From Clostridiales bacterium (GTDB lineage Bacteria > Bacillota > Desulfotomaculia > Desulfotomaculales > VENG01): a stretch of 64,000 bases of DNA. Under the pieces are notes generated by a model. That model saw only the letters and a program-made list of their open reading frames with translations, had not been told where the DNA came from and ran no database searches. Below, piece by piece: positions 1 through 8,223 of this stretch. Both the position numbers and the translations under genes were made by a program. Positions within the stretch are counted from its first letter, which is position 1. Every line of letters begins with the position of its first letter. The stretch spans positions 101,357 through 165,356 of the forward strand of contig JADQBQ010000017.1 in the NCBI GenBank assembly GCA_016278505.1, read 5' to 3'.

Positions 1-361
1 TTACGCCCTTAATAAAATCTCCCGAGCTCTTCATAGCCTGTGGTTTTTCAATTTCATCATCAACATAAAGTGATACTGAAGAAACACTGTCAACGATCAA
101 TCCTAATTTTTGCTCTTCATTTTCTATAACTACAACGCGTGATTCATTGTTTAATTCACTTTCTTCCAAGCCAAGGCGCAAACTTAAACTTATAACCGGC
201 ACCACGGAGCCCCTTAAATTTATTATGCCTTTGCAGTAATAATCTACATTCGGCACCTCGGTTACTTCCATCACCCTGATAATTTCTGAGACATTTACTA
301 TGGGCAGTGCGTATTGTTGCTTGTTAAGCGTAAAAACCACTATCTGATTATTAACAGTCAA
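1..361 (-). CDS. cheW: CheW-like chemotaxis coupling protein (3' end outside window)
   Basis: The minus-strand reading frame gives a CheW-type beta-barrel protein, which links chemoreceptors to the CheA kinase in the cytoplasm. Visible segments are TVNNQIVVFTLNKQQYALP at the start, then VTEVPNVDYYCKGIINLRG, the CheW hallmark around the conserved N-L-R-G turn, then VVPVISLSLRLGL and later EEQKLGLIVDSVSSV. I place the start at a TTG at 361 because AAGGGGTGA lies a few bases upstream and no ATG fits. About 120 residues are present and the C-terminus is cut off by the window edge. It follows the chemoreceptor gene by about 30 bp, so the two should be co-transcribed and share the c-di-GMP riboswitch upstream. 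Confidence 0.85.
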   Translation of the reverse strand, partial: MTVNNQIVVFTLNKQQYALPIVNVSEIIRVMEVTEVPNVDYYCKGIINLRGSVVPVISLSLRLGLEESELNNESRVVVIENEEQKLGLIVDSVSSVSLYVDDEIEKPQAMKSSGDFIKGV

Positions 362-392
362 TTAAAATCACCCCTTATCTGATTCTTAGGAT

Positions 393-1574
393 TTACTCTG
401 TGTTTAAAGTATCGTACAGTTTAATAAAAGCCTTTAAAATATCAGAAGAAGAGCGCATCAATTCCTCTACATTGTCAGAAGTACAATCTTGTGATAAATT
501 CTCGGCGAATTGATGTACCCTCCGGTGAGGTTCATCTACCTCTTTAAAAGCTTTTAAATGACTATACCTTTCCCTATTTGTTTCATACCATTTTCCAAAA
601 GCACATTCTAGATGGTTGGTAACTTTGACCCCTGTTCCGGCTTCATTTATGGTTTTTCTCAAAAACTTAGCATGGTCTACAAGCCTTGCAGCCAAAACGT
701 TGATTATCGATTCACTTGCCGAGATTTTTAAAACGGGATTTACAATCTGTACCAAACTATTAGCTTCATCTTTTAACAAAGAGCTTATAAATTCCGTATT
801 TTCGGTAAGCTCTTCAGATATTTTAGAGAGGTTGTCTGCTGTAGTAGTCTGCTGCTGTGTGGCACTAGTAATATTTTCTATCATTGTTGCGCACTCTTCT
901 GTTTCCTTACTGGTCTCGCGAATAATATCACTGACGGTGTTGGAATTGTCTATATATTGGTTGAAAGTTTCTTGCACACTGGATATATTAGCACTGGTGG
1001 TGGATGATTTTTCATTCATTTGCTCGGAAATCTGTTTAACATTAGCAACTGCTTCTTTGGTTTGGCCGGCTAATTTACGCACTTCCTCCGCCACCACGTT
1101 AAAGCCTTTTCCTGCTTCACCTGCCCTGGCCGCTTCAATGGCAGCATTTAAAGCAAGTAAGTTAGTTTGATCAGCTATGTCGGATACATTTTGACTTATA
1201 TCATCTATCTTTGTTACTTGGTCGCTCAGTTCAGTGGCATTACCAACCATATCTTTTAACACAGTTTTATTATTTTGCCCTAACTTAGCCAACTCATCAA
1301 TTTTGTTTACCCCTTCATCCGCCCCAGCAGTAACTTTTTGCATAGCAGCGTTGATCTGTTGTACGGAAGAAAGCACCTCTTCACTCATGGCACTCATTTC
1401 TTGGCACGCTGAAGTAATGTCCGCAGATCGCTTTGATATTTCCTGCACTTTAAGCATGGCATGAAAGGATATAAGTTCGGAATGAGTTAAGGAAAACATT
1501 TGTACAGCTGAAATAAAGTCCGCCCTGTCAACTTCTTTATTATTGGAAAGGCTTTGCCGGTTTTTAAAAAACAT
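393..1574 (-). CDS. Soluble methyl-accepting chemotaxis protein with C-terminal CZB zinc-binding domain
   Basis: This is a cytoplasmic chemoreceptor of 393 residues. No membrane segment is visible. The signalling hairpin is at about residues 60-270, with the conserved tip [17 protein letters not shown] near 150-170 and [14 protein letters not shown] just before it. The last 100 residues match the chemoreceptor zinc-binding (CZB) fold: a DHAKFLR helix, then [10 protein letters not shown] with the conserved Cys-x-x-Gly-x-Trp pattern, then PHRRVH. CZB receptors of this type sense zinc or oxidants in other bacteria; the ligand here is not known. The ATG at 1574 has AGGAGGAG upstream. The gene follows a c-di-GMP-I riboswitch and precedes cheW, so receptor expression is probably tied to c-di-GMP level. 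Confidence 0.92.
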   Translation of the reverse strand: MFFKNRQSLSNNKEVDRADFISAVQMFSLTHSELISFHAMLKVQEISKRSADITSACQEMSAMSEEVLSSVQQINAAMQKVTAGADEGVNKIDELAKLGQNNKTVLKDMVGNATELSDQVTKIDDISQNVSDIADQTNLLALNAAIEAARAGEAGKGFNVVAEEVRKLAGQTKEAVANVKQISEQMNEKSSTTSANISSVQETFNQYIDNSNTVSDIIRETSKETEECATMIENITSATQQQTTTADNLSKISEELTENTEFISSLLKDEANSLVQIVNPVLKISASESIINVLAARLVDHAKFLRKTINEAGTGVKVTNHLECAFGKWYETNRERYSHLKAFKEVDEPHRRVHQFAENLSQDCTSDNVEELMRSSSDILKAFIKLYDTLNTE

Positions 1575-1647
1575 ATTCTCCTCCTAAGCAGATTAAGTCA
1601 TACGAAAAAACTATTAAGCCCATTTGATACCCCCTTTGTGATTGCAT

Positions 1648-1790
1648 AAAAAAAGCGACCACCTTCACTGGCCACTTAAATAAACCGCACTAGCACGTTT
1701 AAGCAACCTGGCAACCTTAGCAAAAAGCTTTAGGCCCATAGCTTTGCGTCAACGACTTTCGTCGCCTTTGCCCGTTCGAATAACTGATCG
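1648..1790 (-). promoter_or_regulatory. Cyclic-di-GMP-I (GEMM-I) riboswitch with terminator platform
   Basis: Read on the minus strand, the region contains GGGCAAAGGCGACGAAAGTC, then TTGACGCAAAGC, ATGGGCCTAAAGC and GGTTGCCAGGTTGC. These are the conserved blocks of the GEMM-I aptamer: the GNRA-capped P2 stem, the GACGCAAAGC strand, the GGCCTAAA strand and the tetraloop-receptor arm. About 20 bases further, GTGGCCA pairs with TGGTCGC and is followed by seven Ts (1648-1676), which makes an intrinsic terminator as expression platform. The target is the chemoreceptor/cheW operon starting at 1574. Whether ligand turns expression on or off cannot be told by eye. Confidence 0.85.
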
Positions 1791-1917
1791 TAATAAAAAA
1801 GTAATCAATCTGTAAGAATTTATTAATAAAGCTTTAAGAACTTTCGTCATAAAATTACATATTCCTTCCTTTATAGCTCATTTTATGCAAAAATTTTATT
1901 ATTTTAATTAAAGGTAT

Positions 1918-1957
1918 ATAAAAAGCGCCTCCGCTCACAGAGCATTGGCGCCTCTAA
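1918..1957 (-). terminator. Intrinsic terminator of the sensor kinase gene
   Basis: GGCGC/GCGCC outer and GCTC/GAGC inner pairs form a hairpin on the minus strand followed by TTTTTATA. It lies 17 bp after the histidine-kinase stop codon. Confidence 0.6.
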
Positions 1958-1973
1958 TACTTTATATATGGAC

Positions 1974-3686
1974 TTACTTTTTATTGATATAAGGAATGGT
2001 AAAATAAAAGACACTACCACCATTAGGTGCATTATCCACCCAAATGCGCCCTCCATGCATCTCCACCAACTCTTTACAAAGCGCCAAACCTAAACCTGTT
2101 CCTCCTACTGATAGAGCACTTTTTTGCGGTGCTCGGTAAAACTTTTTAAAAACACTTTCACGTTCTCTGGGATCAATACCCGGCCCGGCATCGATAACAC
2201 TAAAAATAATTTCATTGTTAACCCATTTTGCTTTAATAGTAACAATACTTTCTGCAGGAGTGAATTTAAGTGCATTGGTTAATAAATTATTAATTATCCT
2301 TCTAAACGCACCAGGATCAAGACTTAAGTGTGGTACAAATCCTATACTTAATTTCAACGTCACATCTTTTCTTTCAAATAAAGGATACATACTGCTAACC
2401 ACTTCATTTAGCTGCTTTTCTACAGAGATCCATTCGCGGTTTAGTACAATATTCCCATTTTCAATTCTGGAAAGCTCTAATAGCGTCTCAACTTCGCCCA
2501 CCAGAACTTCTACGCCATTTTCTATTTCCTTTACGCATTCTTGCTGCACATCATTTAATGCACCAAGGGATATATCACGCAAAATTTCGGTATATGCCCT
2601 GATGCTTGCCAGGGGTGTGCGCAATTCATGGCTGGTATTGGTTAGAAATTCACTTTTTATCTTATTTACCTTGGATAGTTCAATATTTTGCCGTTTTATT
2701 GCCAAACTACTACTAATACTTGACGCAACGGTTTCCAGTGTTGATTTTTCACTGTTAGTCCAATGGCGCTCTGAATGGCAGTCATGGAAACTAATGAAAC
2801 CCCATAAAGTGTCGTTTATGTGTATAGGCACTAACAGGATGGCACGTGTTCCCTGTTGTTCAAGATAATTTTGTACTTTACTCGGCAGAGCCGAAATGTG
2901 TTCGCTGGCTGTTCTGCCTCTCAAGAGCAGTCCTTCCCACATTTTGAGCATAAAATCCTTATAAGTTAGGTTGCTTAGATTAATATTAAAATTTATCTTC
3001 ATGGCAAAATCGCTGTTCCATTGAAATCTTAGTTTAATTATCTTTGTATCTCTAGGTGGTGTTATAATCTCAAAAATTCGCACGCGGTCAACCTGTACCG
3101 CCTTGCCCAGTACCTCCAACGCTTCTTCTGCCGCAACTTTAAAATCCGGGCCGGTATGGATTTTTCTCGTTACCTCTGCAGAAGCAGCAAGTAAGCGCTC
3201 GCGTTTTTTTAATTTAAGCTCAGCAGCTTTCAAGGCGGAAACATCACGCGTTATGATACCAACTTTATATCCTTTTCTGGTTCTGATTGGAAAAGCCATA
3301 CGTTGTATTACTTTATGGGTTTGGTCGGGGTAAGTTATACTGCATTCCCTTAGTAATCCCTCCGAGTTGTTTCTATAGCCTGTTTTTAATAATTGAAGCA
3401 TTTCGGCTCTGATGCTTTTATAAAACTCTTTTTCCAGGTTAAGTATTGTGAAAAGCTTATCATGAATATCCCATATGTATTGTTCTAGTACCTGGTACCG
3501 TTTTAAACTCATTGTTTTTTCCATACCGTGATTCCATTCGACAATAACCCCCTGCTCATCGACCAGACCTATACCGTCAATTGAATTTTCAACGATACTA
3601 CGAAATTGTTCTTCATTTTCTCGCAACTCTTTTTCCACTTTCAACTTCATTTCTTTAATCAATTTATTGTGCTCAAACCGCATCAT
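1974..3686 (-). CDS. PAS-GAF sensor histidine kinase
   Basis: This is a 570-residue soluble histidine kinase. A PAS domain spans roughly residues 20-150 (EEQFRSIVENSIDGIGLVDE), followed by a GAF domain at about 170-330, a HisKA domain with the phospho-acceptor histidine in TSHELRTPLAS near 350, and an HATPase domain with N-box NNLLTNALKF, G1 box DAGPGID and G2 box GTGLGLALCKE. No transmembrane helix is visible, so it probably senses a cytoplasmic signal or a partner protein. The start has GAGGGGA upstream. It is divergent from the OmpR-type response regulator at 3903, its likely partner, with a shared 216-bp intergenic region. The signal is not deducible. Confidence 0.9.
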   Translation of the reverse strand: MMRFEHNKLIKEMKLKVEKELRENEEQFRSIVENSIDGIGLVDEQGVIVEWNHGMEKTMSLKRYQVLEQYIWDIHDKLFTILNLEKEFYKSIRAEMLQLLKTGYRNNSEGLLRECSITYPDQTHKVIQRMAFPIRTRKGYKVGIITRDVSALKAAELKLKKRERLLAASAEVTRKIHTGPDFKVAAEEALEVLGKAVQVDRVRIFEIITPPRDTKIIKLRFQWNSDFAMKINFNINLSNLTYKDFMLKMWEGLLLRGRTASEHISALPSKVQNYLEQQGTRAILLVPIHINDTLWGFISFHDCHSERHWTNSEKSTLETVASSISSSLAIKRQNIELSKVNKIKSEFLTNTSHELRTPLASIRAYTEILRDISLGALNDVQQECVKEIENGVEVLVGEVETLLELSRIENGNIVLNREWISVEKQLNEVVSSMYPLFERKDVTLKLSIGFVPHLSLDPGAFRRIINNLLTNALKFTPAESIVTIKAKWVNNEIIFSVIDAGPGIDPRERESVFKKFYRAPQKSALSVGGTGLGLALCKELVEMHGGRIWVDNAPNGGSVFYFTIPYINKK

Positions 3687-3902
3687 TTATTCCCCTCACT
3701 ATACTTGCATTTTTGTCTATGATTATACTGATAACAATTTTTTTTTAACAATAACATTTTCCATAAAATCAACAAAGGGTAATTACGTAAGATGCCGAAA
3801 TATACAATATGTGACAATTATTGAAGATTTAAATAAAAGGTTATTGTGTAGCTATACGGTAAATATACTACATACGTCCAAAAGCAGGAGGTGTTTTATG
3901 CT

Positions 3903-4586
3903 TTGGCAAGGATCTTATTTGTCGATGACGATCTCAGACTGCAAAGGGCTGTCGAAATATTTTTAAATAATAAAGGTCATGAAATTTTTAAGGCCAGTAA
4001 TGGAAATCAGGCTTTGGAATTACAGGCGGCCCTTAAACCCCAAGTGGTCATTTTAGATATCATGATGCCCGAATTAGATGGTTTCGAAGCCTGCAAAATT
4101 ATAAAAGCCCGCAGTACAGTACCGATAATAATTCTAACAGCAATGAGTAAGGAGGATGACCGGATTAAAGGTTTTAAACTGGGTGCTGATGACTATATAA
4201 CCAAACCCTTTAGCTTAAAGGAATTGGAATTACGCATCGAAGCTCTTTTACGCCGGTTCGAAAAATATCCGCCGTCAATATCAAATGAAAGGCTAGTTTA
4301 TAGTGACATTACAATTGATCATCAACAAAAATCAGTTGTTATAAACGATAAATCAATTCAATTAACTAAAATTGAATTCCAGCTCCTTTGGCTGTTGGCC
4401 TGTAACCCTAACCAATTATTTACTCATTCTCAATTAATCGATGCAGTTTGGGGGCAGAAAAATAAAGGCAGCAAAAATGCACTTCATGTTTATGTTCGAA
4501 GATTAAGAAGTAAAATAAACGGGAATCAAGGAAATATAAATTATTTACAAAATATTTGGGGGCAGGGATATATTTTTAAAGTGTAG
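3903..4586 (+). CDS. OmpR/PhoB-family response regulator
   Basis: The protein has a receiver domain with acidic pocket VDDD, phospho-acceptor Asp in VVILDIMMPELDG and the conserved Lys in DDYITKPFS. A winged-helix DNA-binding domain follows, ending in ALHVYVRRLRSKI and GQGYIFKV, as in PhoB/KdpE types. I choose the TTG at 3903, which gives MARILFVDDD, because AGGAGGTG (3886-3893) lies nine bases upstream; a GTG at 3891 overlaps that ribosome site and the ATG at 3898 is out of frame. The divergent PAS-GAF kinase at 3686 is the likely partner. A hairpin terminator follows directly. Confidence 0.9.
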   Translation: MARILFVDDDLRLQRAVEIFLNNKGHEIFKASNGNQALELQAALKPQVVILDIMMPELDGFEACKIIKARSTVPIIILTAMSKEDDRIKGFKLGADDYITKPFSLKELELRIEALLRRFEKYPPSISNERLVYSDITIDHQQKSVVINDKSIQLTKIEFQLLWLLACNPNQLFTHSQLIDAVWGQKNKGSKNALHVYVRRLRSKINGNQGNINYLQNIWGQGYIFKV

Positions 4587-4594
4587 CTGGTGTG

Positions 4595-4625
4595 AAAAAC
4601 CTCGCAATAAATCGCGAGGTTTTAT
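4595..4625 (+). terminator. Intrinsic terminator after the response regulator
   Basis: AAACCTCGC and GCGAGGTTT pair around a short A/T-rich loop, followed by TATTACTTT, 10 bases after the stop codon. Confidence 0.8.
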
Positions 4626-5280
4626 TACTTTATAATAGCCTTATTTAAGTATAGCATCCAAGGATGAACTCATCTGGTTGTGGATAAAGGGAAAGAAAGG
4701 GGGATAGCATTATAAATATTATATAACTTCTAGTAGTAGTAGTAAGGGCTGTGGATATGTTAATATGCTTTAAAATCCAATTATTATGGTAAAAACAAGG
4801 TTTTTTATGATGTTAAAAAAATGTATATTAAGATGTTTTTTTATAAGTTAAAAAATTACAATATTCCCTATTTTAATAAATTAATAGTGTTATATTGACA
4901 GTAACCACAGGATGTTAATATTTATAGTCGTGATTTTGGGGATTTGTATGAACTGTAAAAAGGATAAGATTGGACTTTTTACCCGGATTAAAACCGTTTT
5001 ATATGCTTATTTAAAAAATTATTAAATTTATATAATATTAAAAAAAATCAGAATTTAGTAGATATATAATTAACAAGGATTCGACAATATGATAATAAAT
5101 TTGGTTTGTATTAACATCAGAATCCTTAGTTATATCAATTATTAACAGACATATCCACATTGTCCACAAGAATTTATTTATACACATGTGAATTTCGTCG
5201 AAACTATTATATAGACAAGTAGTTAAAAAACAGTTGATCAGATTATGCTTTTGCCATATAATTTGATAATAATTTTTAAC
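4626..5280. other. AT-rich intergenic region with DnaA-box-like nonamers
   Basis: About 650 bases without a convincing gene and very AT-rich. Five nonamers match TTATCCACA on either strand with at most one mismatch: 4679-4687 (exact, reverse), 4750-4758 (reverse), 5151-5159, 5160-5168 and 5178-5186. Between the two groups lies a long A/T run. No dnaA, dnaN or replication initiator is near, so an origin role is not supported; it may be a DnaA-titrating or DnaA-regulated segment, or chance in AT-rich DNA. Confidence 0.35.
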
Positions 5281-5394
5281 ATGTAAAGGTTGGGAAGGGG
5301 ACCATTACCTGCATTAAACCGTGCTACAGAGAATCGGTGTATACTGAGAGCCGTTGCCGGCAACAGGCGAAGTATCACCCCGGAGCTGAATGGT
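5281..5394 (+). promoter_or_regulatory. Remnant of a T-box leader (Stem I) upstream of the ilvB remnant
   Basis: The stretch contains GGGGACCATTACCTG, then GTGCTACAGAGAATCGGTG and CTGAGAGCCG. This is the order and spelling typical of T-box Stem I (GACxAGTAC block, AGAGA-CGGTG block, GAGCCG strand). AGTATCACC follows and could present an ATC isoleucine specifier at 5374-5376. The downstream antiterminator TGGNACCGCG is missing. The sequence runs instead straight into the first codons of acetolactate synthase, so the leader looks truncated by deletion. Confidence 0.5.
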
Positions 5395-5723
5395 ATGGAA
5401 AAATCAGGGGCGCAAATACTGGTAGAAAGCTTGCCACAGCTGTACATTATGGTGAAGGTAGCCATAATGTACAGCTGTGGCAGGAATTCTTCTTTGACAG
5501 GCGCTATTCGTGCAGTGAAATGGATAACCCCGATTTTGCCAAGGTGGCTGAGGCATACGGTGCCGTTGGTATTAGGGTTACAAGCCCACCTGACATAAGA
5601 CCGGCCCTAGAGCATGCTATGTCCGTTAAAAAACCGGTGGTGATGGACTTTATTACCGATCCCGAGGAAAATGTTCTGCCTATGGTGCCACCGGGAGAAG
5701 CCATTAGCAAAATGTTGGGGTGA
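5395..5723 (+). pseudogene. ilvB: Collapsed acetolactate synthase large-subunit gene
   Basis: Only the two ends of the gene remain. At 5395 the frame reads MEKSGAQILVESL, the usual N-terminus of acetolactate synthase large subunits. In another frame the downstream part reads LWQEFFFDRRYSC, then NPDFAKVAEAYGAVGI and finally EENVLPMVPPGEAISKMLG, the usual C-terminus of the thiamine-diphosphate domain. About 450 central residues of a normal ~550-residue enzyme are absent and the two parts are out of frame. A perfect 21-bp inverted repeat lies at the junction. The piece is non-functional as an enzyme. Confidence 0.8.
5432..5482. repeat. Perfect 21-bp inverted repeat at the ilvB deletion junction
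   Basis: Bases 5432-5452 are the exact reverse complement of 5462-5482, with a 9-base loop (TGAAGGTAG). The right arm reads as ilvB coding sequence (..VQLWQ..), so the left arm is probably an inverted copy made when the gene collapsed. Confidence 0.9.
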
Positions 5724-5757
5724 TTGTGGACTATCATCGGATGAGGCAGTTCTTTTT

Positions 5758-5904
5758 CTAGGCCTTAAATTTTAATACTATTTCCGGCAAGTATTTTTGC
5801 AAGGTTACAAAAGGCTGCTCTAAAAAAGCCTGTTCGTCGTCGAGCATGGTACTGAGGGAATCCTTTGTCATTTCAATGATGGGTTTACAAGAAAAATCAG
5901 GCAT
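5758..5904 (-). CDS. Hypothetical 48-residue protein
   Basis: A short frame starting MPDFSCKPIIEMTKDSL and ending VLKFKA. The ATG at 5904 overlaps the last codons of the upstream 83-residue gene and has AAAGGTGGA just before it, which fits translational coupling. No family is recognised. It is the last frame of the long minus-strand RiPP-locus transcript, and no clear terminator follows before the ilvB remnant. Confidence 0.45.
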   Translation of the reverse strand: MPDFSCKPIIEMTKDSLSTMLDDEQAFLEQPFVTLQKYLPEIVLKFKA

Positions 5905-6148
5905 TAATTCCACCTTTAATATCACTTTGTAAACCCTCTTTATATTCTTGTGCATAAAAACCGTCATAATAACATGTAAACTCCCTGGGTTCTGCCACGG
6001 TTAGTATCCTGACTCCTACAACATGTTTCTTTTCCAGAAGATCCCCGGCGAGAACTTTTATACCCGGGTACTGGTTTAGCAATTGTTCTGCTATGCGCCG
6101 GTCTAGTTCTAAGGCCGACTGCACCAAATTGTTTACATCCCGTTCCAT
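5897..6148 (-). CDS. Hypothetical 83-residue protein
   Basis: The frame begins MERDVNNLVQSALELDRR, has GGGAGG seven bases upstream, and overlaps the next small gene. It is hydrophilic, with no signal peptide or membrane helix. I do not recognise a family. It lies about 125 bp after the solute-binding protein gene and may belong to the same transcript. Confidence 0.5.
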   Translation of the reverse strand: MERDVNNLVQSALELDRRIAEQLLNQYPGIKVLAGDLLEKKHVVGVRILTVAEPREFTCYYDGFYAQEYKEGLQSDIKGGINA

Positions 6149-6274
6149 TATCTAAACCTCCCATAAGACAGAATAAATTTAGTATTGCCAGTATGGGTTT
6201 CCGCATTCTCATGAACAGGGTAACAATTAGAATATATTTTGTCAAAACACTTACCGAGTATATAAGTGCCTGTA

Positions 6275-7441
6275 TTACTCTGGGATTTCACCGTAAACTT
6301 CATCGGTCACTATAATTAATTCAAACGGTATTTTAAAACCTATCTTCTTGGCAACCTCTGAATTAAATATTATTCTCGGGGCACATTGAAAGGTCTGAGT
6401 TAATTCCCGGGGCTTAGCCCCCTTAAGACATTTAATTATGGTGTCGGCTCCGAAACGTCCCGTGTTTAATTCATCCATAACAGATACCGTCATTAATGCC
6501 CCGTTTTTTACTTGTATATTTCCCAGTTGGGAAAAAATAGGCACATTATGTTCATAAAAAGGGGTAAATAATTCCGGCAGCTTTTCACTTTCCAGCGAAG
6601 CAATAGTAACGTACATGGCATCCACACGGGTCGCCAGCTTATCATATGCTTCTCGGACCTCGCGGTAATATCGCTGGTAGTCTTCGGGGCCTTGAGGTTC
6701 AGCAACATAATAACGTACTATTTCAAAGCCTTTTTCTGCAGCCAGGGTTTCAACTTCACTTACCGCCGAGTAAACCCTCGCTATATCGGAATCCTCGTAA
6801 ACTATGCCCAGCTTTTTAAATTGCTTAATATCGTAAAATGCGTTGAGCTGGCGTTCAAAACGGGTCGGGTCCATATGAGCCCACACATGGTCAAGACCTG
6901 AATCTTCCACTGAATCAATAATTCCTGATCGCACTGCATTAGAGGCGGCAAAAATAAAAATATCGGTATCGTGTCGGTCGTTGCCCAAAACAACGCCCGC
7001 TTGCGTCCCCATCACCACCATGAGATCCACATCATTCTGCTCATTTAAGCGCTTTGTAATATTTTCACCGACGGCACCTTTTTTTAAGTTATAAAAGGCA
7101 TCATCCACGAATTGAATATAAGGGCTTATATCCCTGGTAGCCAACCACCGCCATATTTCCCTGCTGTCGTCACTTTTACTAACCATATCAAATCCTTCCA
7201 GGTTGGTAATCCAACCCCTTTCATACAAACCTTTAACAATTCCCACCAGGGTTTTAGTATAAGTAGCAAATGTTTCACTTTCACAGTAACCTATTCGCCA
7301 CTGGGTGCCATCGTCTTTGGTAATCGGGTTAAGAACATTGTTTTTGTTCGCGGCATGAGAAGAATCAAGAGTGAATAACACGTTTAAATTTATAAATAAA
7401 AAGCTTATTATAAGGCCGGAAATCATTATAGTTCTTTTCAA
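6275..7441 (-). CDS. Secreted ABC-type substrate-binding-like protein (PF04392-like)
   Basis: An exported protein of about 388 residues with a signal peptide: a short basic start, then ISGLIISFLFINLNVLF and a likely cleavage after SSHA. The body follows the two-lobed periplasmic-binding pattern of the PF04392 family: DVDLMVVMGTQAGV, then KKLGIVYEDSD, DAMYVTIASLES and the late IIFNSEVAKKIGFKIP. No lipobox is visible and no permease or ATPase gene is adjacent, so it is an orphan. I place the start at TTG 7441, since AAGAAGGTGA lies eight bases upstream and longer starts would overlap the acetyltransferase stop. It closes the downstream end of the RiPP gene series; a sensory or immunity role is possible but unproven. 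Confidence 0.7.
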   Translation of the reverse strand: MKRTIMISGLIISFLFINLNVLFTLDSSHAANKNNVLNPITKDDGTQWRIGYCESETFATYTKTLVGIVKGLYERGWITNLEGFDMVSKSDDSREIWRWLATRDISPYIQFVDDAFYNLKKGAVGENITKRLNEQNDVDLMVVMGTQAGVVLGNDRHDTDIFIFAASNAVRSGIIDSVEDSGLDHVWAHMDPTRFERQLNAFYDIKQFKKLGIVYEDSDIARVYSAVSEVETLAAEKGFEIVRYYVAEPQGPEDYQRYYREVREAYDKLATRVDAMYVTIASLESEKLPELFTPFYEHNVPIFSQLGNIQVKNGALMTVSVMDELNTGRFGADTIIKCLKGAKPRELTQTFQCAPRIIFNSEVAKKIGFKIPFELIIVTDEVYGEIPE

Positions 7442-7458
7442 ATTAATAATCACCTTCT

Positions 7459-8223
7459 TTACGTGGTTATTCCCCGGCAATGGCTAGTGAACCGATCTTT
7501 CTTACTGCCTACCTTATAATTAATTATTCTTTTGGCGAACATTATTTTTATACCTTCTTCATCTTTTAACTGACTAAAACCAAGGTACCCGTTATTAAGC
7601 AACTCCTGCTGCTCTTTAAACCATGTGCTGGGTACATGAACAATATCATTTATATCCAGTTGCAAAGGATTAACCAGGTTTTTGTACACAACATACCTGT
7701 CCCATTGATAATACATCTTACACAACTTGGCAATATTCATTCCTATTGAGGTAACTGTTTTTATACTGGGATAATTATAAGGTGATACTGTTGTAAATAG
7801 ATACCTGTAATTTTTCTTCTTTGCACTGCGGGCAAGCATGTTCGCCATCTTATTTTGCAAATTGTTACCCCGTAAATGGGGATGAACCAGGGACAATTCC
7901 AACTGCGCCACACCGGATAATTCTTCGTTACTAAAGTTAAGCTGCCGAGCCATATTATCCTCACTCTGACCGGGAAATAGAATTGAACATATGGCGTATA
8001 ATTTTCCCTGGAGAAACAACCCTATGCTTTCTCCGTGACCACACATTATTTCAAAATGTTCCGCCTGGGACAGGGGCACGCAAAAACTCCGGTTTTTCAT
8101 GGAACTGAGTACAAAATCCTGTAACTGCAGTATTTGGGGGATATCATTGGTATCAAGGCCCCTTATAACGTATGGACATAATTGAAGGTCATGTTGATTG
8201 AGTATTTTTCCCTTTTCCATCAT
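7459..8223 (-). CDS. GNAT-family N-acetyltransferase
   Basis: A 254-residue protein with the GNAT core: QLELSLVHPHLRGNNLQNKMA matches motif A, the acetyl-CoA pyrophosphate loop of R/Q-x-x-G-x-G/A form (here R-G-N-N-L-Q), and a beta strand with YRYLFTTVSPYNYPSIK follows. The ATG abuts the stop codon of the radical SAM gene, which implies coupled translation and a role in the RiPP pathway. It could acetylate the peptide, a side chain or a self-protection target; the sequence does not tell which. The C-terminal third (about residues 180-254) is unassigned. Confidence 0.75.
   Translation of the reverse strand: MMEKGKILNQHDLQLCPYVIRGLDTNDIPQILQLQDFVLSSMKNRSFCVPLSQAEHFEIMCGHGESIGLFLQGKLYAICSILFPGQSEDNMARQLNFSNEELSGVAQLELSLVHPHLRGNNLQNKMANMLARSAKKKNYRYLFTTVSPYNYPSIKTVTSIGMNIAKLCKMYYQWDRYVVYKNLVNPLQLDINDIVHVPSTWFKEQQELLNNGYLGFSQLKDEEGIKIMFAKRIINYKVGSKKDRFTSHCRGITT

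Noticed and set aside
4626-5280. Chromosomal replication origin
   Set aside because: DnaA-box-like sites exist but dnaA, dnaN, rpmH or other origin neighbours are absent.
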